A DNA stretch of 64,000 nucleotides, from the NCBI GenBank assembly GCA_942493325.1, contig OW818689.1:6200001-6264000 (forward strand), in the 5' to 3' direction. The notes beneath the pieces are model-generated. The model made no database searches, had not been told where the DNA came from, and worked only from the letters and a program-made list of their open reading frames with translations. This DNA comes from JAAFHB01 sp942493325 (GTDB lineage: Bacteria > Bacteroidota > Bacteroidia > Bacteroidales > Prolixibacteraceae). Within the stretch, counting starts at the first letter, position 1. The number at the start of each line of letters is the position of its first letter. The position numbers and the translations under genes are program-made. Shown here piece by piece: positions 62,901 to 64,000 of this stretch.

Positions 62901-64000
62901 TGACGATTGGGAATTTTTAATAGTTATCAATATTTTGCCAATCTCAATAAGTGTACTATTCGAATCATCGATCGTACTATTTAAGGGTACCCACGTGCTG
63001 AAAAAATCCTCAAGACCCTTAATTCTCTGAGGTAATTCTGAAGAAACAAATCCCAGTGTTCCGGAAGTCCGGTTCGACAAGCGCAGAAAGAATAGCATGA
63101 AAACCGCTGACAGTATATCTTCCGTATTTTGATTTGGGAATAACTTATTAAGTCCGGCAATTTTATCATTATCAAAGCTTGATTTTGTAACTCTTTGGCC
63201 GGGTTCTCCATTCAGTACCGGCCAGGTTAAAAACTCTGCTTTTTCGAGTTGTTTTCGCCAGAAAGGCTCGAATTTAGCCAAATTGCCAAAGTGAATTAAT
63301 GCCCTGCCTGCTATGGTTTTATCCGGAAGCTGGAGTTGATGACCGTTTTGCAGAATTGATTCTGTAATGACCTTATTACCGCTTTTATCGTAAATAACTT
63401 CGGGAATAATCAATCCATCCTGGCAGTAAAAGCCCTTTTCCCCTCTGTACTCAATTATCTTCCCCGGATGGCCCTTTTGATCAAATATGACTGAAGTTCC
63501 GGTAACTACATAATATTCGCCGCGAATAAATAGCAGGGGAAACGTAAATTCATTCGGATAATAACTGCTGAAATTTGTCGCCCGAACCAGGTTATCAGCC
63601 GATTTAGCTGTCATTTCATAGGTTATAAGGCCAAATGATTCGGGACGGGCAGCATAGGGAAAATATGTTCTGTTTTCAAGATTCTGGGGCACCGGTGTTA
63701 ATCGGTTTCCACTTATTGAAGTGATTAATTTTTCAAAGCTGGTAATGGCTGCTTCGAAACATCGGGTATTGAGCGAAAGTGCAGTATCATTAGGGAGTAC
63801 AGGAAGGAGCTGACTTGCCACAATATCACCTGCATCAATTTTGTCAACCACCTCATGCCACGAAACGCCATGTTCTATCTCTTCGTTCAAAATAGCCCAG
63901 TTGGTCGCATACATACCAGCGTATCGGGGAAGCGGGGCATCGTGATAATTAATGGCCATAATCCTGGCAAGTGAGGTAAACGACTTTTTTAGGATTAAAC
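59925..64000 (-). CDS. single-module NRPS-like enzyme with formyltransferase domain (5' end off window)
   Basis: The frame is open to the right edge; codons before the ATG at 63959 still match the formyltransferase fold, so the N-terminus is missing. From that ATG: formyltransferase with INYHDAPLPRYAG (1-95) and its C-terminal domain (to about 210); the C-terminal half of a condensation domain without HHxxxDG (about 225-445); adenylation domain (IIYTSGSTGVPKGV about 606, YGPTETT about 750, GFRVEPGEIE about 870); carrier DDDFFDLGGHSLKAV (about 998-1012); thioesterase with GFSLGG (about 1140) and a C-terminal EHS histidine. It would activate one amino acid, perhaps formylate it, and release it. 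Confidence 0.9.
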   Translation of the reverse strand, partial: LILKKSFTSLARIMAINYHDAPLPRYAGMYATNWAILNEEIEHGVSWHEVVDKIDAGDIVASQLLPVLPNDTALSLNTRCFEAAITSFEKLITSISGNRLTPVPQNLENRTYFPYAARPESFGLITYEMTAKSADNLVRATNFSSYYPNEFTFPLLFIRGEYYVVTGTSVIFDQKGHPGKIIEYRGEKGFYCQDGLIIPEVIYDKSGNKVITESILQNGHQLQLPDKTIAGRALIHFGNLAKFEPFWRKQLEKAEFLTWPVLNGEPGQRVTKSSFDNDKIAGLNKLFPNQNTEDILSAVFMLFFLRLSNRTSGTLGFVSSELPQRIKGLEDFFSTWVPLNSTIDDSNSTLIEIGKILITIKNSQSSETFTRSTRIRYPELRINASDQPEIILSNASVETNYINEDSIIINIEKNEISYCTHGDSQFPGVNSLAESFELFLSNLIQSPEQPVKRIGLVSAAKSLDITKSVNRKVCEPVMINDVIDQFLTIAAKFPDQTAIFDSGKSYSYSVFARDIGNLSAKLLNTGISPDQVVAVAIDRNYNYFVSIMAILQCGGSFLPIDPTMPSERKKFFCTDSRVSLILTDQAIPDFVDNIPALNVSEIDHSDQENTLKIACNPDSIAYIIYTSGSTGVPKGVKISRKALANFISGALGLYQITDKDRVLQFSSLAFDASIEEIFTSFCSGAGIYLRTAEMLLADELLSFSHQHQISVWDLPTAFWRQVIQSDIYLSSPLPESLRLVIIGGEAVSTNDVTLWNKREYNHRLFNTYGPTETTVVALAFEIKTGYKPETTVPIGQPLPGYKLYITDDNRHIVPEGVAGELIIAGESLALGYLNREPEQKKAFILFETPDEGFQRCYCTGDLVTANTNGIIYYQGRVDAQVKIRGFRVEPGEIEQQIGSMDGVETCVVAVSANASGEKSLYAFYTVKNVETNTQAIRDELKKKLPGYMVPEMIIKVDEIPLTSNGKVDKKRLIATAKEKQILSGNKIVNPTNETEEFVLDLWKKILKVEAMGIDDDFFDLGGHSLKAVQLMAEMKKRKEINIPLASLIQNSTVRTFASLLSSDKKDSFWRCLVPIRPKGKKTPLFLIHGAGLNVLLYQSLKHHLKYDCPIYAFQAKGLDGNGELSNDIEEMADDYIEEIKKIQPNGPYLLLGFSLGGFIAFDMAKKLATQGNEVGFTGVIDSVSSMAKHIQSPLGQIFFKLKISVIKPFYVTWLLLKEPMNGKKQLLKNKYKSIRFSIIFRLIKLGIMKEKERTIRIEDGQPMFLSDNVEMAMTEALVNYKITSAPIQLDLFRAGKPTFYISDRGDYGWGRFAQKGVVVHTLPSEHSLIFAPPNDKHFAEVLDQRLAEIEAKIRMNV

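Overview
The window reads as chromosomal DNA of a Bacteroidota bacterium, most likely of the Bacteroidales/Marinilabiliales type (an inference from gene content). The signs are gliding genes gldD/gldE next to ssb and mutY, a 30-residue AURKAIP1/COX24-type basic protein between HU and RNase G, DUF4252 and PspC proteins, and many promoters of the Bacteroidota form (TTG, about 20 bases, TAnnTTTG) with few Shine-Dalgarno sites. No tRNA, rRNA, CRISPR array, SusC/SusD pair or complete insertion sequence was seen.

Layout. 1-14.4 kb is housekeeping: gldD (cut by the left edge), gldE, ssb and mutY on the minus strand; HU, the 30-residue protein, RNase G, a DsbD-like protein and a nicotinamidase-like hydrolase on the plus strand; then map, miaA, a Yip1-like protein and smpB; then a minus-strand stress-type operon (small lipoprotein, PadR repressor, PspC protein, DUF4252 protein) whose promoter carries a perfect palindrome. 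15-31 kb is mixed: acetylxylan-esterase-like enzyme, lipoprotein, typA, EamA transporter, Nad(P)-binding protein, BamA-like protein, nfo, corA, a recombinase-like protein without catalytic residues, sialate O-acetylesterase, PhzF, and a fused MEMO1-AMMECR1 protein.

31-38 kb is a plus-strand set of sugar enzymes: creatininase-family hydrolase, GH88-like hydrolase, TIM-barrel isomerase/epimerase, PL11-like secreted lyase, Gfo/Idh/MocA dehydrogenase and SDR dehydrogenase. Together they suggest a catabolic route for an unusual glycoside through oxidation or elimination chemistry. A 172-bp MITE-like insertion with a 10-bp target duplication lies inside it. 38-40.7 kb has a CPBP protease and a DUF3307/SatD pair.

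40.8-43.1 kb is the most striking part. It has no convincing protein gene but holds three tandem copies of a roughly 550-nt element on the minus strand. Each has the same promoter (TTG-N20-TATCTTTG) at one end and an intrinsic terminator at the other, several GNRA-capped hairpins, and base changes between copies that keep stems paired. This looks like a family of large structured noncoding RNAs that I do not recognise.

43.3-51.5 kb carries a sigma-54-type response regulator without a DNA-binding domain, Ppx/GppA, a Doc-type toxin and its small partner, an ABC exporter, a second CPBP protease, a 44-codon remnant of an SRPBCC gene, TspO and an SDR. 51.6-57.7 kb is a four-gene minus-strand group: two clan GH-D alpha-galactosidase-like enzymes around a Tat-exported Gfo/Idh/MocA protein and a flavin-binding PPOX protein. 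58-64 kb ends with an HPt protein, a phosphopantetheinyl transferase and a single-module NRPS-like enzyme (formyltransferase, half condensation domain, adenylation, carrier protein, thioesterase) cut by the right edge.
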